Shown one piece after another: positions 28,874-37,594 of a stretch of 64,000 bases of DNA. The stretch comes from Vibrio mytili (GTDB lineage Bacteria > Pseudomonadota > Gammaproteobacteria > Enterobacterales > Vibrionaceae). Within the stretch, counting starts at the first letter, position 1; the number at the start of each line of letters is the position of its first letter. The notes below the pieces were generated by a model. It made no database searches. It was not told the origin of the DNA and worked only from the letters and a program-made list of their open reading frames with translations. The stretch covers positions 62,001 through 126,000 of the forward strand of contig NZ_JXOK01000065.1 of assembly GCF_000830505.1 (NCBI RefSeq). The letters run 5' to 3'. Both the position numbers and the translations under genes were made by a program.

Positions 28874-29512
28874 ATGAAAATTTACCAACACATCGAGACG
28901 CTGTGGAAGTACATGCAGCTACAGCATCGACTTCAACCCGCCGACTGCTTGCTGGTAATGTGCAGCAACGACGAACGTGTCGCTGAACATTCCGCTAAAC
29001 TGTACCTGCAAGGTTTAGCCCCTTTAGTCATCTTCACGGGTGGTGAAGGCCGATTCACCGAGGGTTTGTTTGATAACAGTGAAGCTGAAACATTTGCGGA
29101 AATCGCGCACGCTTGCGGCGTTCCCGTCGATGCAATACTAATGGAAACGCAATCGACAAACAGTGGCGAGAATGTACGTTTTACTGAGCAGCTACTGAAA
29201 GAGAAAAACATACACTGCGACTCGTTCATTTTAGTCCAAAAGCCGTTTATGGAACGTCGGGCGATCGCGACATTTGAAAAGCAATGGCAATCACCATACC
29301 GTCAGGTACAAGTCAGCTCAACGGCTCACCCGTTCTTTGAGTATTTCAATGAGGAAATGCCACTAATGATGGTGTTAGAAGCGTTAATGGAAGACTATGT
29401 ACGCATCAAAACCTATCCAGATAGAGGATTTCAAACCTTTCAACCCATTCCAGAAGAGGTCGAGGCTGCTTATCAAACACTGCATCAACAATTTGGGTTT
29501 GGATCTTCGTAA
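28874..29512 (+). CDS. YdcF/DUF218-family protein
   Basis: A 212-residue soluble protein with the DUF218 pattern. PADCLLVMCSNDERVAEHSAKLYLQG and FTGGEGRFTEG near the N-terminus are followed by METQSTNSGENVRFTEQLL and LVQKPFMERRAIATF. E. coli YdcF binds S-adenosylmethionine but its reaction is unknown. No signal peptide or membrane anchor is visible, unlike SanA-type members. It is the second gene of a likely two-gene unit. Confidence 0.85.
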   Translation: MKIYQHIETLWKYMQLQHRLQPADCLLVMCSNDERVAEHSAKLYLQGLAPLVIFTGGEGRFTEGLFDNSEAETFAEIAHACGVPVDAILMETQSTNSGENVRFTEQLLKEKNIHCDSFILVQKPFMERRAIATFEKQWQSPYRQVQVSSTAHPFFEYFNEEMPLMMVLEALMEDYVRIKTYPDRGFQTFQPIPEEVEAAYQTLHQQFGFGSS

Positions 29513-29552
29513 GTAAACGTTTGATTAAACGCAACCAATTCAGCTTCAGGCA

Positions 29553-29584
29553 ATAAAAAACCACCAAGACTGGTGGTTTTTTAT
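29553..29584. terminator. Bidirectional terminator, YdcF-like gene / tdk
   Basis: AAAAAACCACC-AAGACT-GGTGGTTTTTT. Both strands end in a T-run after the stem, so it serves two convergent genes. Confidence 0.92.
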
Positions 29585-29606
29585 AATGCGTAACGCACAC
29601 GACAGA

Positions 29607-30185
29607 TTATTTGCCCATAGCTTCTTTGTAGTGCTGACGACAAACAGAAACATATTTATCGTTACCGCCAATCGCCACTTGGTCGCCTTCGTTAATCGCA
29701 ACGCCATTTTCATCGGTGCGGATAACCATGTTTGCTTTACGACCACAGTGACAAATTGTTTTTAATTCAACCAACTTATCTGCCCAAGACAATAAATATT
29801 TACTGCCCTCAAATAGCTCTCCAAGAAAATCAGTACGAAGTCCATAGCACAACACTGGAATATGCAATTTATCGACAACTTCAGTCAATTGGTATACTTG
29901 TTCTTTAGTTAAGAACTGGCATTCATCAACTAGAATACAGTGAAGTTTTTGAGCGTCATTTAATGCTGCTATTTCTTGCTGAAGATTGGTGTCTTCACGA
30001 AACAAATGGGCGTCCGACTGCAAGCCAATACGTGAGCTAACTTTACCTACCCCAAAGCGGTCATCAAGCGCGGCAGTAAATATGACGGGAGTCATACCAC
30101 GTTCTTGATAGTTGAAAGAAGACTGAAGAAGAGTCGTTGATTTACCCGCATTCATAGCCGAGTAATAGAAATACATCTGAGCCAC
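29607..30185 (-). CDS. tdk: Thymidine kinase
   Basis: Phosphorylates thymidine to dTMP in pyrimidine salvage. The 192-residue type II enzyme has YYSAMNAGKSTTLLQ (P-loop, residues 8-22) and the DECQFL motif holding the catalytic Glu near residue 88. A zinc site includes the CHCGRKA cluster and a later CRQH. It ends 94 nt from the convergent YdcF-like gene across a bidirectional terminator. Confidence 0.95.
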   Translation of the reverse strand: MAQMYFYYSAMNAGKSTTLLQSSFNYQERGMTPVIFTAALDDRFGVGKVSSRIGLQSDAHLFREDTNLQQEIAALNDAQKLHCILVDECQFLTKEQVYQLTEVVDKLHIPVLCYGLRTDFLGELFEGSKYLLSWADKLVELKTICHCGRKANMVIRTDENGVAINEGDQVAIGGNDKYVSVCRQHYKEAMGK

Positions 30186-30227
30186 AGTGCATTACCTGAA
30201 GTTAAAGTGTTTAATTTATGGGAATGG

Positions 30228-30260
30228 AAAATAAAAGGGCTGAAGTATCAGCCCTTTAAA
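30228..30260 (-). terminator. cysS terminator
   Basis: A 10-bp stem AAAGGGCTGA / TCAGCCCTTT. The minus strand runs on into TTTATTTTCC. It supports the corrected, downstream cysS stop at 30273. Confidence 0.88.
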
Positions 30261-30272
30261 AAGAAAACTCAA

Positions 30273-31654
30273 TTATTTACGACGCCACGTCGTGCCATCA
30301 GGACCGTCTTCAAGCACAATGCCCATTTCAGTCAATTTGTCACGCGCCATGTCGCATTTGCCCAATCTTTTGATGCACGAGAGTCGTTACGCAACTTGAT
30401 CAGCGCTTCAATTTCCGCCACTTCGTCATCATTACCAGCATCGCCTTTTAAGAACGTTTCTGGGTTTTGATGCAAAATGCCGATCACGTCAGCAAGTTCA
30501 CGCATTAGCGCACCCAGCTCACTCGCCTTTTCTATGTTTTCAGTTTTAAGGCGGTTGACTTCACGAGCCATGTCAAACAGGACTGAGTAAGCTTCAGGGG
30601 TATTAAAATCATCGTTCATGGCATTGGTGAAACGAGAAACATATTCCTCACCACCAGCAGGAGCCGCTTTGAGATCCAGACCACGAAGCGATGTGTATAA
30701 ACGTTCAAGCGAAGCACGCGCTTGGTTCAAGTTATCTTCACTGTAGTTGAGCTGGCTACGATAATGGCCAGACATTAGGAAGTAACGAACTGTCTCTGCG
30801 TCGTAATGACCAAGGACATCACGAATGGTAAAAAAGTTACCCAGCGATTTAGACATTTTTTCTCTGTCCACCATCACCATACCACTGTGCATCCAAGTGT
30901 TCACATACTGAGTATCATGTGCACAGCATGACTGAGCAATCTCGTTTTCGTGGTGTGGGAACTGAAGATCAGAGCCACCACCGTGGATATCAAAATGATC
31001 ACCGAGAATAGACGAATTCATTGCCGAACATTCAATATGCCACCCCGGACGACCAGGGCCCCACGGTGACTCCCATGTTGGTTCACCTGGTTTAGACATT
31101 TTCCAAAGCACAAAGTCTAGCGGGCTGCGTTTCGCAGTTTCGATATCTACGCGCGCACCGGCTTGTAGCTGGTCTAAATCCTGTTTAGACAACTTGCCAT
31201 ATTCGCTAAATTTACCGACTTCAAACATCACGTCGCCATTATCCGCAACGTAAGCGAAACCACGTTGAATTAGCTTTTGAACGAGCTCGATAATTTCAGG
31301 AATAAATTGGGTTGCACGGGGTTCTATATCTGGACGCTTCATATTAAGTGCATCAAAGTCGGCGTGCATTTCACCAATCAGTCGCTCAGTTAGAGAATCA
31401 CAAGACTCACCATTCTCAGCTGCTCGTTTGATGATTTTATCATCAATATCTGTGATATTACGTACAAATGTAAGATCGTAACCTAAGTAACGTAGGTAAC
31501 GTGAGACAACATCAAAAGAAACAAACGTGCGTCCGTGACCGATATGACAGAGATCGTAGATGGTAACTCCACAGACATACATGCCCACTTTACCGGCTGT
31601 AATGGGTTTGAATTCCTCTTTCTGTCTTGTGAGTGTGTTATATATCTTTAACAT
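30273..31654 (-). CDS. cysS: Cysteinyl-tRNA synthetase (frameshift near C-terminus)
   Basis: Charges tRNA-Cys. The class I motifs are GHGRT (HIGH-like) and KMSKSLGN (KMSKS), with zinc ligands around CGVTIYD and WHIECSAM. The raw frame ends at 30332 after NATWRVTN. One extra G at about 30353 gives NADMARDKLTEMGIVLEDGP and a C-terminus ending TTWRRK at 30273, for 460 residues, the family length. The downstream stop lies just before a terminator. An essential gene is unlikely to be truly broken, so a sequence error is suspected. Confidence 0.93.
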
Positions 31655-31889
31655 GATCTCTATCTACGATTGTGAATGAATACAAGAACGTTGAGTATAC
31701 CAATTCCAACCTTGCTAGGTATATAGAAAATCACCGATAAAACGATAATCGACTAAACTTCAAGCATATACCCAAGTCAGTTCGAGATGATCGGGGATAA
31801 AAGTCTAATTTTATTCCTGATGCGTTTTGCACGTACTGCAACTTGAGCTAGAATCTCTGGCTCAACACAACACAGTAAAGGAAAGTAGC
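31655..31889. other. cysS-ppiB divergent promoter region with partial repeat
   Basis: About 235 bases between divergent genes. At 31767-31789 the terminus-like sequence TATACCCAAGTCAGTTCGAG resembles the end of the foldback element at 45.76 kb, so it may be a decayed or partial copy. Otherwise I see only promoter-type AT-rich sequence. Confidence 0.45.
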
Positions 31890-32384
31890 ATGATCACCCT
31901 TCACACTAATTTTGGTGACATCAAGATTCAACTAAACGAAGAAAAAGCGCCAGAAACAAGCGCAAACTTCCTACAGTACTGCCGCGATGGCTTTTATGAC
32001 AACACGCTTTTCCACCGTGTTATTGACGGTTTCATGGTGCAAGGTGGCGGTATGGAATCTGGTTTACGTGAAAAAGCAACACGTGCCCCTATCAAGAACG
32101 AAGCAAACAACGGCTTAAGCAACAAAGTCGGCACACTTGCTATGGCTCGTACAATGGAACCGCATTCAGCGAGCTCTCAGTTTTTCATCAACGTAAATAA
32201 CAATACTTTCCTAGATTTCCGTAGCGAAAGTCTAGATGGCTGGGGTTACTGTGTATTTGCTGAAGTTGTTGACGGCATGGACGTGGTTAACCAAATTAAA
32301 GGCGTTAGCACTGGTTCATACGGCATGCACCAAGATGTACCGCTAGAAGACGTAGTCATCACAGGCACAACAATCGAAGAGTAA
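31890..32384 (+). CDS. ppiB: Peptidyl-prolyl cis-trans isomerase B (cyclophilin)
   Basis: Cytoplasmic cyclophilin that speeds prolyl isomerisation during folding. The 164 residues carry the family core: FHRVIDGFMVQGGG, then MARTMEPHSASSQFFIN and FAEVVDGMDVV. The start at MITLHTNFGDI follows AAAGGAA by 6 nt; no signal peptide is present, so this is the cytoplasmic PpiB rather than PpiA. The gene is followed by a GC-rich hairpin that abuts lpxH. Confidence 0.95.
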   Translation: MITLHTNFGDIKIQLNEEKAPETSANFLQYCRDGFYDNTLFHRVIDGFMVQGGGMESGLREKATRAPIKNEANNGLSNKVGTLAMARTMEPHSASSQFFINVNNNTFLDFRSESLDGWGYCVFAEVVDGMDVVNQIKGVSTGSYGMHQDVPLEDVVITGTTIEE

Positions 32385-32417
32385 TTCATCCTAATTATTC
32401 CCAACAAATAAGTTGAT

Positions 32418-32444
32418 GGGGAGGCTCCGCCTCCCCTTATTTAT
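32418..32444 (+). terminator. Hairpin between ppiB and lpxH
   Basis: An 8-bp perfect stem GGGGAGGC / GCCTCCCC with a 3-nt loop, followed by TTATTTAT. It ends immediately before the lpxH ATG, so it may be a terminator, an attenuator or a translation-control structure. Confidence 0.7.
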
Positions 32445-33173
32445 ATGACGACACTATTTATTTCAGATCTCCACCTTACACCGTCACGTCCGGACATTAC
32501 GCAATGTTTCGTGACCTTTATGCGCACCGAAGCTATCACTGCTGATGCACTCTATGTTCTAGGTGACCTGTTTGAGTTTTGGGTTGGGGATAACGATAAA
32601 ACGCCCTTTGCCGACCTTGTTCGAGCAGAGTTCAAACGACTCACGCAACTTGATGTACCGGTGTATTTTATTCAGGGAAATCGAGACTTTCTATTAGGTA
32701 AACGTTTTTGCCAACAAACTGGCGTAACGCTCCTAGATGATGTGTGTACGGTTGATCTCTATGGCACTAAAGCCGTCATCCTACATGGTGATACACTCTG
32801 CATTGATGATGTGAATTACCAAAAATTTCGTAAAACCGTTCATCTGCCGTGGCTACAATGGCTGTTTAATCATATTCCGTGGTTTATAAAGAAAAGAATT
32901 GTTGCTAAAGTCCAATCCGATATTCGAGCAGATAAAAGTACTAAAACCATGGATATTATGGACGTGAACCCAACTGAGGTATCACGCGTTATGCTACAAC
33001 ATGGGGTCGATGTGATGATTCATGGTCATACCCATCGTCCCAATACACACTTTTTTGAAGTCAACGGCAGTAAAAAGACACGCATTGTATTAGGTGACTG
33101 GTATGAACAAGGCTCAGTATTAAAAGTGACTAGAGACGGGTTTGAGCTACAAAATCGACCTTTTACATCATAA
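32445..33173 (+). CDS. lpxH: UDP-2,3-diacylglucosamine diphosphatase
   Basis: Lipid A pathway enzyme that cleaves UDP-2,3-diacylglucosamine to lipid X and UMP at the inner-membrane surface. The 242-residue calcineurin-like phosphoesterase shows all metal motifs: SDLHL (7-11), GDLFEFWVGD, QGNRDF, LHGD and HGHTHRP. No Shine-Dalgarno is visible directly upstream; the nearest GGAGG is inside the left arm of the hairpin about 20 nt away. The ppiB-lpxH order is common in gamma-proteobacteria. Confidence 0.94.
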   Translation: MTTLFISDLHLTPSRPDITQCFVTFMRTEAITADALYVLGDLFEFWVGDNDKTPFADLVRAEFKRLTQLDVPVYFIQGNRDFLLGKRFCQQTGVTLLDDVCTVDLYGTKAVILHGDTLCIDDVNYQKFRKTVHLPWLQWLFNHIPWFIKKRIVAKVQSDIRADKSTKTMDIMDVNPTEVSRVMLQHGVDVMIHGHTHRPNTHFFEVNGSKKTRIVLGDWYEQGSVLKVTRDGFELQNRPFTS

Positions 33174-33271
33174 TTTTCGTAAAAGATGTCGGTAGAGTAG
33201 AAGATTCTGATTGATGACATAGAAATTTTATAGAAATTCGTTATCATCAAATCACCAATTTAAATGGAACG

Positions 33272-34498
33272 ATGTACCAATTGAAGTATTCTTACGTAGC
33301 GCGCCAACCAATATTGGATAGAGAAAAGCGAACCGTCGGTTATGAATTGCTTTTTAGAGACGGACCTAAAAATACCTTCCCCGAAGTAGAACCTGAACTG
33401 GCGACCAGTAGACTGCTTTCTGAGCATTTTTTGTCGACCCATTATGATACGTTAGGAAACAAACTCGGATTCGTTAACTTCCCTTATCAAAGTTTAGTGA
33501 ATCTTGTCCCAACGCTTTTTCCTAAAGAATTACTGGTTATCGAAGTGCTCGAAGATTGTCAGCCAACAGAAGAGCTGCTTGATGCCATTAAGCACCTACA
33601 CGCTTGTGGCTACCGCATCGCGCTCGATGATTTCGTACCAGCACCTGAGTGGAAAAAGTTTCTCCCTTACGTTTCCATCATCAAATTTGACATTCGTTCA
33701 CTGCAAATTGGCAAAGCCGCGATTTACATTCAAAGCTTGAGTAAGTTAAATATTGAATTTCTTGCTGAAAAAGTAGAAACATACGATGAATTCAAGCAAG
33801 CACACGAAGCAGGGTTTCATTACTTTCAAGGCTACTTCTTCAGTAAGCCTGAGATGATCCAGAAAAAGAGTTTAAAGCCTTCGTTTCTTACCGTTATTCA
33901 GCTATGTAAAGCCATTGCAGATACAACCATCGATTTTGATGAAGTTGAGCGATTGTTTTCCATCGATGTAACTTTGTCATATAAGTTGCTGACTTACGTC
34001 AACTCCGGCTATTCACTGTCAACTAAGATAAAGTCGTTCAAACAAGCACTCGTTTATCTGGGTGAGGACCGCTTGCGCCGATTCATTTCATTGGTCGCAA
34101 TCGCGTCCGTCCAAGAAGACAAGCCTGACTCTCTCTATGCGCTAGCTATACAACGAGCACGGATATGTGAGCTACTGCTTACTCAAATGAAAACAAGTTA
34201 CGATCCCGGGCAGGCATTTCTGACCGGTATGTTTTCGCTACTGGGTTCATTACTCGACCAACCGCTCTCCGACGTGGTGAAAGACATTCCAGTAGATGAA
34301 GACATTAAGCGCGCATTAATCGACAGAAAGGGCGTGCTTGGGCATGTGCTATCTATGACGATTGCTTATGAACACGCAGATTGGGAGTTAACCGAAAAGT
34401 ATTGCACTGCACTCAAGTTAAAAGAAGAACAATTGGTTGATGCAGTCAATCAGTCCACTGCTTGGACACAAGAGCTCCTCTCTCAACCTCCTGAATAA
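33272..34498 (+). CDS. HDOD domain protein with degenerate EAL domain (YuxH-like)
   Basis: A 408-residue signalling protein. The N-terminal EAL-like domain reads YELLFRDG in place of EAL, and its DDF motif is followed by VPAPEW rather than GTGYSS, so c-di-GMP hydrolysis is unlikely. The C-terminal HDOD domain spans about 195-390 (LFSIDVTLSYKLLTYVNSGYS, FKQALVYLGEDRLRRF). Members of this family affect motility or virulence in vibrios (established for relatives such as CdgJ). It follows lpxH by 98 nt. Confidence 0.85.
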   Translation: MYQLKYSYVARQPILDREKRTVGYELLFRDGPKNTFPEVEPELATSRLLSEHFLSTHYDTLGNKLGFVNFPYQSLVNLVPTLFPKELLVIEVLEDCQPTEELLDAIKHLHACGYRIALDDFVPAPEWKKFLPYVSIIKFDIRSLQIGKAAIYIQSLSKLNIEFLAEKVETYDEFKQAHEAGFHYFQGYFFSKPEMIQKKSLKPSFLTVIQLCKAIADTTIDFDEVERLFSIDVTLSYKLLTYVNSGYSLSTKIKSFKQALVYLGEDRLRRFISLVAIASVQEDKPDSLYALAIQRARICELLLTQMKTSYDPGQAFLTGMFSLLGSLLDQPLSDVVKDIPVDEDIKRALIDRKGVLGHVLSMTIAYEHADWELTEKYCTALKLKEEQLVDAVNQSTAWTQELLSQPPE

Positions 34499-34512
34499 CC
34501 ACAAGCCTCACG

Positions 34513-35061
34513 ATGGATAATCAAGTGAGGCCTCAACCACATGAGATCCCTATGATGGCCTCTTCTTGTCCTTGCGGTTCAAACCGTAGTTATCAGCAAT
34601 GTTGTGAAATTGCACACAAAAACCACGCAGATGTGACGACGCCAGAGCAGCTAATGCGTTCGCGCTACAGTGCTCATGTTTTGGGTCTGACCGATTATGT
34701 TGTCGCGACTTATCATCCTAGTTGCCATGCAGAAGAGCAACGCGAAGGGATAGCGCAATCGATTGATAGCGATTGGTGTCAACTAGACGTTATTGACGTT
34801 CAGCTCGGTAGCGATGAGAACGAAGGATTTGTAGAATTCAGTGCCTACTTTAACGAAGATGGTCACCGCTATTGCCTCAGTGAGCGTTCACGATTCATTA
34901 AAGAAAACGGGCTTTGGTACTACATTGACGGCATCTTCCCGCCAGAACAAGAACCAGAGCAAGATCCTCGCCTGAGTCAACCTGTAAGTTCGCTAAAAGT
35001 GGGTCGTAATGATCCATGTATTTGCGGGAGTGGTAAAAAGTTTAAGAAATGTTGTGGGTGA
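34513..35061 (+). CDS. YchJ/UPF0225-family SEC-C protein
   Basis: A 182-residue protein with two SEC-C zinc-binding motifs, CPCGSNRSYQQCC at the N-terminus and the terminal CICGSGKKFKKCCG. Between them lies the YchJ core (LMRSRYSAHVLGLTDYVVATYHPSC, ERSRFIKENGLWYYIDG). The same modules occur in E. coli YchJ. Its role is unknown; SEC-C modules bind zinc and often contact ribosome- or SecA-related proteins. The start is uncertain: tandem ATGs at 34552 and 34555 would remove 13-14 residues. It lies 14 nt after the HDOD gene. Confidence 0.87.
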   Translation: MDNQVRPQPHEIPMMASSCPCGSNRSYQQCCEIAHKNHADVTTPEQLMRSRYSAHVLGLTDYVVATYHPSCHAEEQREGIAQSIDSDWCQLDVIDVQLGSDENEGFVEFSAYFNEDGHRYCLSERSRFIKENGLWYYIDGIFPPEQEPEQDPRLSQPVSSLKVGRNDPCICGSGKKFKKCCG

Positions 35062-35456
35062 GAAAGAAAGGTTCTAGGTCCTAGGTCCTAGGTCCTAGAG
35101 GGAGTTTGCGGTAACTCCCGCGCTCAATGAAGCATTAACACGCGCCGCTAGGAATACGGAATACGGAATACGGAATACGGAATACGGAATACGGAATACG
35201 GAATATTTTCAAACAGTTAAGCTCAATGTCAACCCTTCCGCACTCAGGAAGCGTAGCGCTCCGTAATCCAAAACAGCAAGCGAAAAGCTCGCCATTAAAC
35301 ACGGCTGTACCAACTAGCTCCCCTAGGACCTAGGACCCTAAACACCTAGGACCCTAAACACCTAGGACCTTCCCGTATTCTGTAATCCAGAGCCGCAAGT
35401 GGGGAGTTTGCCGTTAAACACAGAAGTTTCAGCGAACTCCCCTAGGACCTTGTTTT
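35062..35456. repeat. Modular repeat block with two heptanucleotide arrays
   Basis: A 395-bp gene-free block. It contains three CTAGGTC units (35074-35094), seven perfect GGAATAC units plus GGAATAT (35151-35206), two CTAGGAC units (35323-35336) and a 16-bp tandem CTAGGACCCTAAACAC (35330-35361, then a partial third). Two related 65-70-bp segments each start near GTAATCCA, contain GCCRTTAAACAC and end CTCCCCTAGGACC (about 35261-35330 and 35380-35453). The left part looks like a third copy in reverse orientation (GGTCCTAGAGGGAGTTTGCG). Each unit seems to join a CCTAGG-type array at one end to a GGAATAC-type array at the other. Confidence 0.85.
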
Positions 35457-36092
35457 CTACTTGTGACGCTCTTTCAGCTTGTTAACAACATCGTTCATCG
35501 ACAAGCCTTGATCTTGTAGTAAAACCAACAAGTGGTAAATCAAATCTGCAGATTCACACACTAGTTCCGCCTTATCACCCGACGTCGCCGCAAGCGCGAC
35601 TTCAACGCCTTCTTCGCCCACTTTTTGCGAAATACGTTTGGTGCCACGGGCATATAGGCTGGCAGTGTAGGAAGAGTCTGGGTCGGCACTCTTGCGGGCA
35701 GCCAGCAACTGCTCAAGTTGATGAAGCCACACCATTTGAGACTCTTCTTGTGCATCACCGTCCCAACACGTTGTCGTTCCAGTGTGACACGTTGGGCCAA
35801 TTGGGTTTACTTTAACTAGCAAGGTATCATTGTCACAATCCAACGCCATATTGACCAACTGCAGAACATTCCCCGACGTCTCCCCCTTGGTCCAAAGACG
35901 CTCTTTGGTTCGAGAGAAAAACGTCACTTGACCAGTTTCACCGGTTTTTTCTAGCGCGTCTTGGTTCATGTAGCCCATCATCAGCACTTGACTAGATTGG
36001 AAATCTTGCACAATAGCAGGTACTAAACCACCCACCTTATCCCAGTTGATTCGCTGCTGTAACGAACTTACTTCGGTGGCTGAAAAACTCAT
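35457..36092 (-). CDS. hisI: Bifunctional phosphoribosyl-AMP cyclohydrolase / phosphoribosyl-ATP pyrophosphatase
   Basis: Catalyses steps 2 and 3 of histidine synthesis. The 211-residue fusion has the HisI cyclohydrolase domain (MMGYMNQDALEKT, SRTKERLWTKGETSGN, and zinc ligands in CDNDTLLV and TCHTGTTTCW). The HisE pyrophosphatase domain follows from about residue 115 (KVGEEGVEVALAA). It is the last gene of the operon, overlaps hisF by 4 nt, and its stop is next to the repeat block. Confidence 0.95.
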   Translation of the reverse strand: MSFSATEVSSLQQRINWDKVGGLVPAIVQDFQSSQVLMMGYMNQDALEKTGETGQVTFFSRTKERLWTKGETSGNVLQLVNMALDCDNDTLLVKVNPIGPTCHTGTTTCWDGDAQEESQMVWLHQLEQLLAARKSADPDSSYTASLYARGTKRISQKVGEEGVEVALAATSGDKAELVCESADLIYHLLVLLQDQGLSMNDVVNKLKERHK

Positions 36093-36862
36093 ACTCGCAC
36101 CTCTACACCTTGTTGTTTTAAATATTTTTTCAACTCGCCAATATTAATGACTTGTTTATGGAATACCGACGCCGCCAGTGCACCATCGACATTCGCTTTT
36201 TGGTAAGCGTCTGCAAAGTGTTGCATTGCGCCCGCACCGCCTGATGCGATCAACGGTACCTTGCACACTTCACGTACCATGTTTAACTGTTCGAGATCGT
36301 AGCCATTGCGAACGCCATCTTGGTTCATCATGTTTAACACAATTTCGCCAGCGCCACGTTTTTGTACTTCCTGAACCCAGTCTCGAGTTTCCCACTGCGT
36401 CGCTTTTGTGCGTTCTTCGTCACCCGTAAACTGATAAACCTGATATTTGCCAGTGTCTTTGTCGTAGTATGAATCAATACCCACAACGATGCACTGCACG
36501 CCAAATTTATCCGCCAAATCAGTAATAAGCTGTGGGTTTGCCAGTGCTGGCGAGTTTATCGACACCTTATCTGCGCCGAACTCTAAAATTCGAGCGGCGT
36601 CTTCCGCTGACTTAATGCCACCAGCAACACAGAAAGGAATATCAATCACTTCTGCAACGCGCTTAACCCAACTTTTATCGACAACGCGACCATCACTGGA
36701 TGCGGTAATGTCATAAAATACGAGTTCGTCTGCGCCTTCTTCTGCATAGCGCTGAGCAAGAGGAACGATGTCGCCGATGATCTCGTGGTTACGGAACTGA
36801 ACGCCCTTCACTACTTGACCATCGCGTACGTCAAGACATGGGATTATTCGCTTTGCCAACAT
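36089..36862 (-). CDS. hisF: Imidazole glycerol phosphate synthase, cyclase subunit
   Basis: TIM-barrel cyclase that uses ammonia from HisH to make imidazole glycerol phosphate and AICAR. The 257 residues start MLAKRIIPCLDVRDGQVVKG; the catalytic aspartates are in CLDVRDG (D11) and VGIDSYYD (about D130). It overlaps hisA by 19 nt and hisI by 4 nt, suggesting tight co-translation. Confidence 0.96.
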   Translation of the reverse strand: MLAKRIIPCLDVRDGQVVKGVQFRNHEIIGDIVPLAQRYAEEGADELVFYDITASSDGRVVDKSWVKRVAEVIDIPFCVAGGIKSAEDAARILEFGADKVSINSPALANPQLITDLADKFGVQCIVVGIDSYYDKDTGKYQVYQFTGDEERTKATQWETRDWVQEVQKRGAGEIVLNMMNQDGVRNGYDLEQLNMVREVCKVPLIASGGAGAMQHFADAYQKANVDGALAASVFHKQVINIGELKKYLKQQGVEVRV

Positions 36863-37587
36863 GCAAATGCCTCCTCTGCTGTGAACTTACCGTCTAGGAG
36901 TGCACGACCAACAATGACGCCCGAAACTCCGCTGCCTTTTAACGCTTCGATGTCAGCCAATGAGCCTATGCCACCGGAAGACTGGAATTGAACTTGTGGG
37001 TATTGCTTACAAAGATCCACGTACAGCTCAACATTTGAACCTTCTAGCGTACCGTCACGTGAAATATCAGTACAAAGAACATGCTTCAGACCCACCGTCA
37101 GATAGTCGTTGATCAATGCTTCAATGGTGACACCTGAATCTTCTTGCCAGCCAGATATCGCAACTTTACGCACACCATCGGCGTCGATGTTGATATCCAA
37201 AGCAAGTACGATTTTCTCCGCGCCGTACTTTTCCATCCAACCTTTCACTAACTCCGGCTGTTTGACCGCCGTTGAGCCAACAACCACACGTTGTGCACCT
37301 GCTTCAAGCAAGTCAATCACATCTTGCTCACTTCGTACCCCACCGCCGATTTGGATGTTGGCTGGCGTACTTGCTAACAGCTTGGCAATTAGGTCAAGCT
37401 GACGTGCAGAAGTGTCTTTCGCACCCGTTAAATCCACTAGGTGTAGCCAATCCGCCCCCGCTTGATGATACAAATTGAATTGTTCTGCTGGGTCTACTTT
37501 GTACTCGGTAACTTGGCCGTAATCACCTTGATAAAGGCGTACCACCTGTCCTTCAATTAAATCTAGAGCTGGAATAATCACACTCAA
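36844..37587 (-). CDS. hisA: Phosphoribosylformimino-AICAR ribotide isomerase (HisA)
   Basis: TIM-barrel isomerase for the fourth step of histidine synthesis. The 247-residue protein shows IPALDLIEGQVVRLYQGDY with catalytic Asp8, the phosphate-binding motif IQIGGGVRS, and the second catalytic Asp in CTDISRDGTLEGSN. It lies 7 nt after hisH. Confidence 0.95.
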   Translation of the reverse strand: MSVIIPALDLIEGQVVRLYQGDYGQVTEYKVDPAEQFNLYHQAGADWLHLVDLTGAKDTSARQLDLIAKLLASTPANIQIGGGVRSEQDVIDLLEAGAQRVVVGSTAVKQPELVKGWMEKYGAEKIVLALDINIDADGVRKVAISGWQEDSGVTIEALINDYLTVGLKHVLCTDISRDGTLEGSNVELYVDLCKQYPQVQFQSSGGIGSLADIEALKGSGVSGVIVGRALLDGKFTAEEAFACWQSE

Positions 37588-37594
37588 TTCCTTT

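Noticed and set aside
35151..35206. CRISPR-like array
   Set aside because: Units are 7 bp and directly adjacent with no spacers, and no cas genes are nearby; it is a tandem heptamer array.
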